From: Abiotrophia sp938010525
GTDB taxonomy: Bacteria > Bacillota > Bacilli > Lactobacillales > Aerococcaceae
Assembly (NCBI RefSeq): GCF_938010525.1
Contig: NZ_CALLVK010000011.1
Span: 1 to 50,042, forward strand
DNA: 50,042 nucleotides
Direction of reading: 5' to 3'
The notes beneath the pieces were generated by a model, which had not been told where the DNA came from, did no database searches, and saw only the letters and a list, made by a program, of their open reading frames with translations. Position 1 is the first letter of the stretch, and every line of letters begins with the position of its first letter. Shown in pieces: positions 32,517-40,789 of the stretch. A program made the translations under genes and the position numbers.

Positions 32517-33851
32517 CTAATCCTCCAGCACTTCCAGTTCAAAGCGCATGCCGCCCTCAATGGCATAGAAGTCATGGACAATATGGTAGTTTTCCAGTAG
32601 GTTATGGACCATATAGAGACCCAAGCCGGTCCCCTTATTACCTTGCTGGTCGCTGTCCTGGTGACTGAAAATGTCATAGGCAGACTGAAGGGCTTGGTCA
32701 GACATAGGCTGACAAGGATTCTCAATTCTTAGCTTCTGCCCCTCACGATAGATGCGGATGGTGCCGCCGGGTGTGGAGTAACGGACCGCATTGCTCATGA
32801 GATTGGAGAAGACCTTGCGGAAGGCTGACTCACTCATAGCCAGGGTGGCCTGGTCGAGTTGACAGTCAATCTGCAAGTGCTGAGCCTGAACCAGGACTTC
32901 ATAGTCAGCCAGCACCTGAGGCACAATGGCCGCCACATCCAGTGGCCCTGTCTCGGCCTGCCACTCTTGCAGCTTGGAGAGTTCCAGAATTTCCTTGACT
33001 AGGCCAGATAATTGGTCGACCTTGAGCATGGATTCATCCAAATAAGTGTCCCGGTCGGCATACTTGCCTACCTTCCAACGCATATTTTCTAGCATAATAC
33101 GCAGACCCGCCAAGGGTGTCTTAAGTTCATGGGAAGCACTACGCAGGAAGTCGACCTTGAGCTTCTCTAACTCCACCATGCGCTGGTTCTTCTCTTCTAG
33201 TTCATCAATAACGGCTAGGAGATGGCCGTAGAGCTCGTTGATTTGTCGCTCCATCATGCCCAGCTCATCCTGACGAATGTTAGCAAAGAAAGCCGTCCGG
33301 TCCAACTGCTTCATGCGCCCGGTCATGGCCGCCATGCGGCTGAGAGGCCGAGACAGGCTGCGAGCGTAAACGTAGGCTACCACGACAGCTAGCGCCACCG
33401 AGCCCCCTAGGGACATAGGCAGTAAGGTCAGGGTCACCCGCGTGGCCTGGCGGACCACTTCGGTAGTGGAAACAAACTGAACTAGCAGGCGTTTCTTATC
33501 CCGCGTCACCACTTCCCGCTCTTCGATAATGACCGAGTTCTGGTCACTGTCCTGATTATAGTTGAGATTACGACCGAGGGTCTTGGTATAGCTAGAGCCT
33601 TGGGGCTGCATAAAGGCCGTAATACCCTCGTTCTTAGCATAGACTTCCAGGGCTGTCTCCACTTCTTCTTCATCGACTTCGGCCAGGTTTTGGACCATGG
33701 CATCGGCCTTGTGGCTCAAGTCGGTCTGGCGATCATTGAGATAGAAATGGGGAAAGACCAAATAAATGGAGAGATGGGCCACTGCCACCAAGGCTAGCAA
33801 GATGGAGATGGTCCAGATAAAAATTTTCGGGAATAAACTTAGTCGTTTCAT
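32517..33851 (-). CDS. vncS: Sensor histidine kinase VncS
   Basis: 444 aa, close to the pneumococcal VncS length. Membrane helices at about residues 11-33 and 138-163 flank a ~100-residue extracellular sensor. A HAMP-like linker (LSRPLSRMAAMTGRMK) precedes the H-box RSASHELKTPLAG with His241, and the N-box (VFSNLMSNAVRYS) and G-box (GTGLGLYMVHNLL) are present. Its start overlaps the vncR stop by 4 bp. Together with vncR it sits directly behind vex1-vex2-vex3, the exact gene order of the pneumococcal locus. Confidence 0.92.
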   Translation of the reverse strand: MKRLSLFPKIFIWTISILLALVAVAHLSIYLVFPHFYLNDRQTDLSHKADAMVQNLAEVDEEEVETALEVYAKNEGITAFMQPQGSSYTKTLGRNLNYNQDSDQNSVIIEEREVVTRDKKRLLVQFVSTTEVVRQATRVTLTLLPMSLGGSVALAVVVAYVYARSLSRPLSRMAAMTGRMKQLDRTAFFANIRQDELGMMERQINELYGHLLAVIDELEEKNQRMVELEKLKVDFLRSASHELKTPLAGLRIMLENMRWKVGKYADRDTYLDESMLKVDQLSGLVKEILELSKLQEWQAETGPLDVAAIVPQVLADYEVLVQAQHLQIDCQLDQATLAMSESAFRKVFSNLMSNAVRYSTPGGTIRIYREGQKLRIENPCQPMSDQALQSAYDIFSHQDSDQQGNKGTGLGLYMVHNLLENYHIVHDFYAIEGGMRFELEVLED

Positions 33852-34504
33852 TTTAGCTCCAATTTATAGCCCACATTTTTGACCGTGACAATACAATCCA
33901 ATCCTAAGTTCTTGCGCAATTGCTTGATATAGACGTCCACTACCCGGTCAAAGGGTGGATCATCCTGATTGGCCCAGACATGGTCGAGAATTTGCGCCCG
34001 GCTGAGTACTTGGCCTTGGTGGTCCAGCAAGAGCTTGAGAACTGCCAGCTCCTTAGGCTTGGTATCCGCCACTTCCCCCTTATAAGTCGCTTCATAGCTG
34101 GAGAAGTTGACCTTGCTGTCCTTGTATTCCCAGATGTCAAACTCGCCATAATGCCGCTTAAGCAAGGCTTCAATGCGCTTAGCCAGCAGGGCCAGGGAGA
34201 ATGGCTTCTGAATATAGCCATCGACCAGCAAGTCGAAGGTCTTAATTTGGGCTTCTTCATCAGCTACCGCCGTCAACATGAGGACCGGCACTGTACTAGT
34301 TTTACGGATTTCTGCTAAGACTTCAAAGCCATTTTTCTTAGGCATCATAATATCTAAGAGGACCAGATCCACGGATACCTCCCCAAAGAGGTCCAGGGCT
34401 TCTTGGCCATCAGCCGCCTCCCAAACAAAGTAGCCTTGACTGCGGAGAAATTCGCTGACTCCTTCGCGGATGGCTGCTTCGTCTTCTACAATCATCAGAT
34501 TCAT
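33848..34504 (-). CDS. vncR: Response regulator VncR
   Basis: 218 aa, OmpR family. Phospho-acceptor Asp51 in LVLLDIMMPKKNG, acidic pocket VEDEA at residues 6-10, and conserved Lys in IQKPFSLALL. The DNA-binding winged helix ends with DCIVTVKNVGYKLE. Start follows AAAGGAAG. It has its own extended -10 promoter (34540-34548) immediately after a 14-bp-arm inverted repeat. Probable partner of VncS and regulator of the vex genes or of its own promoter. Confidence 0.93.
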   Translation of the reverse strand: MNLMIVEDEAAIREGVSEFLRSQGYFVWEAADGQEALDLFGEVSVDLVLLDIMMPKKNGFEVLAEIRKTSTVPVLMLTAVADEEAQIKTFDLLVDGYIQKPFSLALLAKRIEALLKRHYGEFDIWEYKDSKVNFSSYEATYKGEVADTKPKELAVLKLLLDHQGQVLSRAQILDHVWANQDDPPFDRVVDVYIKQLRKNLGLDCIVTVKNVGYKLELK

Positions 34505-34539
34505 GGGCGCACTTCCTTTCTCATTAAGATTTTAAGTCA

Positions 34540-34589
34540 ATTATACCATAGAAAGTAGGATTAGCCTGCGCAAACCCTACTTTCCATGG
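34540..34589 (-). promoter_or_regulatory. vncR promoter with upstream inverted repeat
   Basis: Extended -10 TGGTATAAT at 34540-34548 on the minus strand. Directly upstream, CCATaGAAAGTAGG (34546-34559) and CCTACTTTCCATGG (34576-34589) form an inverted repeat with one mismatch and a 16-nt centre. It occupies the -35 region, so it may be an activator or repressor site, or the stem of a vex3 transcript. Confidence 0.6.
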
Positions 34590-34683
34590 TAAAAAATATT
34601 ATGGACTTCCTAGCCTACACTTGAACCAAATTCTGAACATTATCTATAAATGGAAGTCCCTTAGGTGGAGAATACAGGGGTAT

Positions 34684-34800
34684 CTAGAACCCCTCATAGG
34701 CCGGTCAAGGCGACATTGTTTGGACTGAGTGACGAGAGTATGTAAGTGACAATGACGGCGACTTGGCCGGTCTATGAGGAGTTCTCGATGACGAGAACTC
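34684..34800. repeat. Large stem-loop between vex3 and vncR
   Basis: The arms TCTAGAACCCCTCATAGGCC.. (from 34684) and the complementary ..GGTCTATGAGGAGTTCTCGA (to 34788) pair over about 30 bp with few mismatches. A perfect small hairpin GAGTTCTC / GAGAACTC follows at 34779-34800. The CCGGTCTATG block resembles the core of the palindromic intergenic repeats, so it may be a diverged member. Confidence 0.65.
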
Positions 34801-34815
34801 ACCCACATTTTTGGC

Positions 34816-36195
34816 CTATTGATGGTCGGCCAAGAGCGATTTAGGTTGCTTACGCATGAGGGTAATGGAAGCTAGAAGTACAGCTACCAGGATGACCACC
34901 AAGCCTAAGGCTACTACCCAAACCATATCCATGGCTTGTACTTGGACGGATAATTCGGTCAAGGTCTTGTTGAAGCTATCAATAGCCGCCCCGCCCCCAA
35001 GCGTGGTGTTCTTAGCTTCAGCTGCCAATTGTTGACCGATGCTTTGGTTGACACTGCCCAGAATGGTATTCCCTACCCATTGACTGACAGGTCCTCCTAG
35101 GAGGAAGGCCCCCACAAAGCTTGCTAGACTGACCATGAGGACTTCAACTAGGAATTGAGCCAAGATTTGTGGCTTGGTCATACCTAGGGAGAGACGAATC
35201 CCCATTTCCTTACGACGACCGTTCATCCAGAGGAAGAGGATCAACATGAGGACGACACCTGAGAAGATCAGGCTACCCAAGAGTAACTTGTCGGTCATGC
35301 CATAGACTAAACCAATTGATTTTTGCAAGGATGGGAAGTTTTGGCTGCTCTTAACCAAGCTGTATGCCCGCCAGTTAATGGACAACTTCTTAGCTTCAGA
35401 CATAATCTTGTCTAAGTCATGGTTACCGTCGACGAAGAAGCTAGCATCTTGATAGATAGCCGTTTCATCGGTATAACCATAGAGCTTTTGCGTGGTCCCT
35501 AAATCGGTCAGCAGGTTGTTTTGGTAGAGCTCTTGGATGGCCGTTACCCCACCCTTGTTCTTCCCGCTAAAGGTCCCTACGATCGTAACTTCAGTCGTTT
35601 CATTGGCTTGCTTTTCATTATCGGCATCATAGATGTTGGACTTGAGCTTGAGCGTGTCCCCTACCTTGAGGCCGTTCTTCTTAGCAAATTCTTCGTGGAC
35701 CATGGCCACGTTCTTGTCCTCAGGCTTAATGTGACGGCCTTCAACTAGCTTGAAGGTTTCGGCACTAAAGCGATCGTCCAAGGAAGAGTCATTGGTCCCT
35801 GTCAACATGGCTGCCTTACCGAAGCGACGTTGACGGTCGGCATCAATTCGTGGCAGGCCGTCTTGGGAAACCAGTTCCTTGTCGACTAAGTCGGCCACAA
35901 TCCCCATACGTTTGACTACTTGGCTAATGCCATCTAGGCCTTGAATGGCCGCGATGTCCTTACCACGCAAGTTCCCACTCCCGCGGTTGGTCCCTTGGTT
36001 GTTACGGCGATCGATTTCCATAGAGAAGGAAGAGCTGATGCCCTTGAAGGTTTCTTTGGAGGCCACGTCGGTTGCCCGCTTAACAGCCAAACTACTTAAG
36101 GAAACAGTGGACATGACTAAGAGAATAAGGAAGATAATCAGAGTCTTAAATTTTTTACGCCAGACATAGGCCCAAGCATTATTCAATAAACGCAT
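34816..36195 (-). CDS. vex3: ABC transporter permease Vex3
   Basis: 459 aa, matching the pneumococcal Vex3 length. A membrane helix at about 15-38, an extracellular MacB/FtsX-type domain to about 290, and three membrane helices at about 300-325, 350-375 and 430-450. Recognisable family stretches are KLKSNIYDADNEKQ, KLYGYTDETAIYQDASFFV, LVKSSQNFPSLQKS and the C-terminal LRKQPKSLL. Starts behind GAGAGGGGGAAG. With Vex1 and Vex2 it forms a FtsX-type exporter, reported in pneumococcus to handle a small peptide. Confidence 0.93.
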   Translation of the reverse strand: MRLLNNAWAYVWRKKFKTLIIFLILLVMSTVSLSSLAVKRATDVASKETFKGISSSFSMEIDRRNNQGTNRGSGNLRGKDIAAIQGLDGISQVVKRMGIVADLVDKELVSQDGLPRIDADRQRRFGKAAMLTGTNDSSLDDRFSAETFKLVEGRHIKPEDKNVAMVHEEFAKKNGLKVGDTLKLKSNIYDADNEKQANETTEVTIVGTFSGKNKGGVTAIQELYQNNLLTDLGTTQKLYGYTDETAIYQDASFFVDGNHDLDKIMSEAKKLSINWRAYSLVKSSQNFPSLQKSIGLVYGMTDKLLLGSLIFSGVVLMLILFLWMNGRRKEMGIRLSLGMTKPQILAQFLVEVLMVSLASFVGAFLLGGPVSQWVGNTILGSVNQSIGQQLAAEAKNTTLGGGAAIDSFNKTLTELSVQVQAMDMVWVVALGLVVILVAVLLASITLMRKQPKSLLADHQ

Positions 36196-36210
36196 TGTGC
36201 TTCCCCCTCT

Positions 36211-36864
36211 CTACTTCACTTTATGTCCGTTAGCTGCTTTCAGCTTACCATGACTGAGTTCTAGAACCGTATCGGCTGCCTCTGCCACTTGCGGGCTGTG
36301 CGTCACGACGATGACACATTTGCCTCGTTCATGGGCAGCTTGACGTAAAATGTCGATGATTTCTTGGGCGGTCCCTTCGTCCAAGTTACCGGTTGGTTCG
36401 TCAGCTAAGATGATTGGCGCCTCGCTGGCCAAGGCCCGGGCGATAGCCACCCGTTGTTGTTGGCCCCCAGATAACTTAAGCACGTTACGATGAATTAAGT
36501 CCTGGCCCAAGCCTAGTTGTAAGAGCAAGTCTTCGCTAGCTTCCGCATTGGCTAGGCGCACATTTTCTAGTGGCGTCAAGTAGTCAATCAGGTTGTAGTT
36601 TTGGAAGACCAAGCAAATATTGTGGCGGCGGTGGGCGCTATAAGACTCTTGGGCAATATCCTTGCCTTGGAAGAGGACTTTACCTTTGGTTGGGCTATCT
36701 AAGCCTGCCAAGAGGGATAAGAAGGTCGACTTACCAGCCCCGGATTTACCCACAACGGCATAGAAGGTGCCAGCATCAAATTTAGCGTCTAATTCCTTGA
36801 GGACACTCTCTTGTGCCCCTTCATAACGATAGTAAATGTTGTCTAATTTCAATAATGTCATCAT
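36211..36864 (-). CDS. vex2: ABC transporter ATP-binding protein Vex2
   Basis: 217 aa. Walker A GKSGAGKST, signature LSGGQQQRVAIARAL, Walker B IILADEPTGNLD, switch His in VVTHS: a LolD/MacB-type ATPase. ATG 36864 (or 36861) is favoured over GTG 36870 because AAGGAAG overlaps the GTG. Lies between the two permease genes with short gaps, so all three are one transcript. Confidence 0.95.
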   Translation of the reverse strand: MMTLLKLDNIYYRYEGAQESVLKELDAKFDAGTFYAVVGKSGAGKSTFLSLLAGLDSPTKGKVLFQGKDIAQESYSAHRRHNICLVFQNYNLIDYLTPLENVRLANAEASEDLLLQLGLGQDLIHRNVLKLSGGQQQRVAIARALASEAPIILADEPTGNLDEGTAQEIIDILRQAAHERGKCVIVVTHSPQVAEAADTVLELSHGKLKAANGHKVK

Positions 36865-36874
36865 GATCACTTCC

Positions 36875-38170
36875 TTAACTGAGTTGTCCTAGGATTTCCT
36901 TAGGTTTTTTGGTGAGAATTAAGCCGGCACAAGCCATGACCGCCACTACTATAATCACAAGTACGACGCCATAACTTGTTGCGACTAGGCCGGCCTGCCA
37001 GCTTGGCGCAGCGGCCGCGAAGAGTTTGCGGACCTGGTCTGGCAGGTCATTGGAGACTAAGAGGCTGGAGAAGAAACTGTTAGCCAGTGGATAGGCTACT
37101 GCGGCTGCGATGGCCCAGGCCCCAATGGATAGGCCCCAGAGCTCTAGCAGGATTTGGCCAATGATTTGTCCCTTAGAAATCCCAATCGAGAGCAGAATGC
37201 CGAATTCATGCACCCGTTCCCGCAAGCAGAAGAGCAAGACTAGGAAGAGGGTAATCACACTGACCAATAAGACCGCGCCGGTCATGATGGTCATGAGGGA
37301 CTTGAAGCTAGCGATAGGCGCTGCCACCTGTTCAAAGGCTTGACTATTGGCTGTCAATTGGGTTTGGTCCCAATCCAGCGACAAGGCCTTAACGCGGCTA
37401 ATAACTTGGTCTAGTTCCTTGGGGTTTTTCACCCGATACTGAGCCAGACGCACTTGATAGTCGTCTGCTTGCCGCCCGTAGAGGGCCTGACTGCTAGCGT
37501 AGTCGGTGTAGAGCCGGTTTTCGGTCAAATCGGAGCTGAGCCCGGTGAAGGTCTCACTGCGTTTGCCGCTATAAATCCCGACAATCTCGAATTCCTTGGC
37601 CTCCCCGTCCTTGGCTTCCCCACCTTCTGTTAGCTGGGTGCCCTTGAGGCTAATCTTATCGCCTAGCTGGAGCTTGTTGGCTTCGGCAAAGGCCTCGTGG
37701 ACCATGACCTTGTCTTTGTCATCTGGCGTCAAGTGGCGCCCTTGGCTCAGGGTCAAGGCCCCGCTCGCAAAATCTAAATCGGTCTGACTGTCTTGGCGAC
37801 CTTGAATGGATAAGAGCTGATTAAAGATATCGTCGCCTTGGTCACGTTGCACGGCTTGTTGGGCCTGAATGACTTGGCCGGACTCAAACTTGGCCAGCCC
37901 TTCCGATTGGTACTGAACGTCTGCTATTCCCTCTACTTGAGCCACTTGACTGATGTCCGACTCTTTCATCCCTGCCTGCAAGCCCTGACCTTGGAGCTGG
38001 AAGCCCGCATTGGAGAGGGACAGGAGTTTATCTTGAACTTGTTGGGTACTAATCTGAATCGCGAAAACAGCTAAGACAGCGGTCGTGATCAGAGATAAGA
38101 TGAGGAAAAGCAGCCCAACTCTGACTCGCTTACGGCTGACATAGGCCCAAGCACGCTGATACCATTTCAT
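36875..38170 (-). CDS. vex1: ABC transporter permease Vex1
   Basis: 431 aa. One N-terminal membrane helix (about 17-40), a large extracellular domain, then three C-terminal helices; the tail ends ILTKKPKEILGQLS, like Vex3. The extracellular part repeats the family pattern GRHLTPDDKDKVMVHEAF. ATG 38170 has AAGGAAG 9 nt upstream; GTG 38179 would overlap it. First gene of the vex-vnc locus. Confidence 0.92.
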   Translation of the reverse strand: MKWYQRAWAYVSRKRVRVGLLFLILSLITTAVLAVFAIQISTQQVQDKLLSLSNAGFQLQGQGLQAGMKESDISQVAQVEGIADVQYQSEGLAKFESGQVIQAQQAVQRDQGDDIFNQLLSIQGRQDSQTDLDFASGALTLSQGRHLTPDDKDKVMVHEAFAEANKLQLGDKISLKGTQLTEGGEAKDGEAKEFEIVGIYSGKRSETFTGLSSDLTENRLYTDYASSQALYGRQADDYQVRLAQYRVKNPKELDQVISRVKALSLDWDQTQLTANSQAFEQVAAPIASFKSLMTIMTGAVLLVSVITLFLVLLFCLRERVHEFGILLSIGISKGQIIGQILLELWGLSIGAWAIAAAVAYPLANSFFSSLLVSNDLPDQVRKLFAAAAPSWQAGLVATSYGVVLVIIVVAVMACAGLILTKKPKEILGQLS

Positions 38171-38189
38171 ACGAGTCACTTCCTTTCTG

Positions 38190-38249
38190 CTGATTAAGAA
38201 CTAACTATAGTATGCAACCCCTGTGTGAAGTTGATATGAAATTGTGAAA
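38190..38249 (-). promoter_or_regulatory. vex1 promoter region with repeated TTCACA-like sites
   Basis: On the minus strand CTTCACAC (38223-38230), TTTCATAT (38234-38241) and TTTCACAA (38242-38249) lie upstream of a TATAGT/CATACT -10 near 38200-38212. Such half-site series in front of a poor -35 suit an OmpR-type activator; VncR is the candidate. The assignment is tentative. Confidence 0.4.
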
Positions 38250-38388
38250 TAAATTTTTGTCTTCTTCAATAAATGAAAAATCCAGCCCCTGACCTGGCTT
38301 GAGAACAGGATAAGGTCTGGGTTTTGGGGAGATTAGCCGATGGCAAAATAACTTTTTATATCTTTCTAATACTTTGCCACACAACGGT

Positions 38389-38435
38389 AAAACCACCCTG
38401 CCATCAGTTCGGCCGCTGATGGGGGGTGGTTTTTA
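38389..38435 (-). terminator. pht terminator
   Basis: AACCACCCtgCCATCAG pairs with CTGATGGggGGGTGGTT over a 9-nt loop, with short T-runs on both strands. It lies 17 nt after the pht stop codon. A second terminator-like hairpin is seen at about 38275-38327. Confidence 0.8.
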
Positions 38436-38451
38436 AATAGAGGGGTTAGAT

Positions 38452-40626
38452 TTAGTTGCTTGAAGTTGTTTCGTCTTTCTGATCGCTGGCTGCATTAGCA
38501 CTTGAGCTAGAAGAAGACTGGGATGAGCTTTGGTCTGAGGATGATGAGGCCTCACTTGCCTTGTCCTCTTCAAAGTTAGTTACTGGCAGGCTCTTGTCCT
38601 TGTCAGCGTCTTCTAAGACTTCGGAGGTGAAGGACTTGTTGCTTTCCAAGATGCTTGGGCCACCATCTTCCCCGGCTTGGGTAATGGCCTTATACTTGTC
38701 GCCTACGCGGGTGTCAACCTTGCCATTGAACTGGGCGTGAGCTAGCTCGATGGCTTGTTTAGCTAAGATAGCGGGGGCGAAAAGTGGTTCTGCCGGGTCA
38801 TCCCCACCGAAGACGGCATTAGTCTTGGATAGGCGGGCAATGATATCCGACACTTGTTCCCGCAAGTCATAAGACAATGGCTTGTCTTGGACGTGTTGGG
38901 TCAAGAAGTAGAGATGCTTCATGGCTTCAACCCCAGGACGGTCGTTGGCATCCTTGAGGGCTGCCACATAGGCAGCTAAGCGGCTTAAGCCCACCGCGTC
39001 TTGGGCTTCGATGGCCTTGTTGGCTTGTTCCCGCAATTGGTCAGCGGTCACCCCATAGTTGGTCAAGTTCAGCTCGCTAATGGCCTTGAGGATGCTCTCA
39101 TGTTGGGCATTCAATTTGGCCAGGCGTTCAGACAGTTTGTCGCTATTGTCTTCAATTTGGAAGATGTAGCGGGCGGCAAAGCGGTCTAAGAGTTGGAGGA
39201 AGCCTTGGGTCGAGTTGCCCTTGTCCTTGAGGCTTTCTTCAATATCTTGCAAACCGGCATCGATCCGAGCTAGGGCCACTTCTTGGCCGGCTAGACGTTG
39301 GCTAGCTACTTGGCGCAGGGTGGCGATGTAGGCTTTGACAGTGGCCTCATCCAAATCGCCTGGCACATGGATACTTGGCAGACTCGCTAATTTGTTAGCG
39401 ACATAAGCCTTGGCCCCTTCCACATTGCGAATGCGGATATTGTGGCTGTGGTCGCCATGTGGCACCTCGAAGTAGCCATCGCGAATGCGAATAATACGTT
39501 GAGGAATGCCCATGCGTTTAGCAAGACCTGCTAGTTCGCGGGCAAAGCGTAACTCAGGGTCAATGCTTGGATCCTGACTAGGCACTTCCAAGGTCCAGAG
39601 TGGCACTACCCAAGGATGGATGTGCGACTTGTCTTGGCCCTGTTCCGTATTTTGAAAGGCAAAGACTTGGCCCCGGTAGTTGCCGGCATCATCATAGACA
39701 GCCTGCAACTTGATGGTGTCCCGCTCTACCCCATAGGCATAGCTGATGTAATCCAAATGAGGCTGCAACTCAGGCGAGTCTAGGGTCAGGAGAGAAGTTG
39801 GCCCTTGTGGTGTGCTTGGTTGGGCTGGCTGGCTCGGAGCCGGACTTGGCGTCGCTGGCTGATCCACTGGCAGACTTGGCGTCGCTGGTTGACTTGGTCG
39901 AGTCAGTTGGTCGGCTGGATGACTTGGTGCTACAGGTTGGCTAGGGCTGGCTGGCCGGCTAGCGACTGGACCATTAGGTCTTGGGCTGACTGGCTCATCG
40001 TCGAAGGACAGATTGCCTAAGCCTTGACCACAATCCAAGACATCATGGAAATGGTCGCCGTGAGGAATCCGCACTAGGCGGCAACCCCCTGGTGTATGGG
40101 CATTGGGCACGGTTGGCGCGTTGGCTAAGTCGCGTTTAGAGATAAAGTGGAAATGGTCGCCGTGACGGACTACATAGCCATCTGCATTCTCTTCGACAAT
40201 ATCGGCTGGGTTAAACACATAGTGATCGTCCCCACCCCTTCTTGACCCGCTAGCCCCTGCTTGGGCCTGGTCTTCGTAGATGGCGTCCACTGGTGGCTTA
40301 CCGTAGACAAAGTGGTAATGGTTGCCATGCTTCTTAAGGTAACCGTTAGAAAAGACCTTCCCCACGATGACCTTTTGTTTACCCATTTTTTCCTTGAATT
40401 CTAGCTCGAGCTTATCCAAGGCCAAGGATTCTTTTTCGGCTTGGGCTGCGGCCAAATCGCTGGATAATTGGCCCTTGTCGCTTTCCGCTTGGGACATGGC
40501 CGTTTGGGCCTCTTGCAAACGGGCTTGAGATTGACTGAGTTCTTGATTAAGGCCCCACAAACCGGCCCCGGCGCTTAAAAGAATGGCGCCATTAATCCCC
40601 CATAAGAGGATGCGTTTTTTAGTCAT
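38452..40626 (-). CDS. Histidine-triad (Pht-like) surface protein
   Basis: 724 aa. A signal peptide (residues 1-26) is followed by a coiled coil (about 28-80). Four HxxHxH zinc-binding triads follow: HGNHYH at 100-105, HGDHFH at 155-160 and 189-194, HGDHSH at 390-395. They flank a Pro-rich linker (about 212-278). A helical region and a Ser/Asp/Glu-rich tail follow. Streptococcal PhtA-E proteins have the same triads and help zinc uptake and complement evasion at the cell surface. Cys182 and Cys199 on either side of the third triad are unusual. Start ATG 40626 follows AAGGAG; Zur-like boxes lie in the promoter. No LPXTG or lipobox is present. Confidence 0.9.
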   Translation of the reverse strand: MTKKRILLWGINGAILLSAGAGLWGLNQELSQSQARLQEAQTAMSQAESDKGQLSSDLAAAQAEKESLALDKLELEFKEKMGKQKVIVGKVFSNGYLKKHGNHYHFVYGKPPVDAIYEDQAQAGASGSRRGGDDHYVFNPADIVEENADGYVVRHGDHFHFISKRDLANAPTVPNAHTPGGCRLVRIPHGDHFHDVLDCGQGLGNLSFDDEPVSPRPNGPVASRPASPSQPVAPSHPADQLTRPSQPATPSLPVDQPATPSPAPSQPAQPSTPQGPTSLLTLDSPELQPHLDYISYAYGVERDTIKLQAVYDDAGNYRGQVFAFQNTEQGQDKSHIHPWVVPLWTLEVPSQDPSIDPELRFARELAGLAKRMGIPQRIIRIRDGYFEVPHGDHSHNIRIRNVEGAKAYVANKLASLPSIHVPGDLDEATVKAYIATLRQVASQRLAGQEVALARIDAGLQDIEESLKDKGNSTQGFLQLLDRFAARYIFQIEDNSDKLSERLAKLNAQHESILKAISELNLTNYGVTADQLREQANKAIEAQDAVGLSRLAAYVAALKDANDRPGVEAMKHLYFLTQHVQDKPLSYDLREQVSDIIARLSKTNAVFGGDDPAEPLFAPAILAKQAIELAHAQFNGKVDTRVGDKYKAITQAGEDGGPSILESNKSFTSEVLEDADKDKSLPVTNFEEDKASEASSSSDQSSSQSSSSSSANAASDQKDETTSSN

Positions 40627-40652
40627 GAATGATGACTCCTTCGTATATATAA

Positions 40653-40701
40653 TGGTAATTCTTACGTTTAGCATCTTACACCCAATCGTAATGATTGTCA
40701 A
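40653..40701 (-). promoter_or_regulatory. pht promoter with two Zur-like boxes
   Basis: Minus strand: TTGACA (40696-40701), 17-bp spacer, TAAGAT (40673-40678). Box 1 at 40686-40700 (plus strand TCGTAATGATTGTCA) and box 2 at 40653-40667 (TGGTAATTCTTACGT) each match the Bacillus Zur 7-1-7 consensus TCGTAATnATTACGA at 11 of 14 positions. Box 1 lies between -35 and -10, box 2 at about the start site. No AdcR-type TTAACnnGTTAA site was found. Confidence 0.65.
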
Positions 40702-40751
40702 TAGTATAATGAAAAAATATTGCACTACTTGTTAAATAGTGTGCCAGCATC

Positions 40752-40778
40752 AAAAAAGCCCCCTGCTATGAGGGAGCT
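40752..40778 (-). terminator. Terminator of the dGTPase-like gene
   Basis: AGCTCCC / GGGGGCT stem and a run of T on the minus strand, about 12 nt after the stop codon. Confidence 0.8.
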
Positions 40779-40789
40779 AGGTGATAAGA

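Larger units (their letters stand above)
34505..34815. other. 311-bp vex3-vncR intergenic region
   Basis: Holds the vncR promoter and inverted repeat (34540-34589) and the large stem-loop (34684-34800). Positions 34590-34683 show nothing recognisable. No reading frame was supported. Confidence 0.6.

Noticed and set aside
38205..38396. 63-codon minus-strand frame upstream of vex1 as a possible Pep27 gene
   Set aside because: It spans terminator-like hairpins, has no ribosome binding site and no similarity to the 27-residue pneumococcal peptide.
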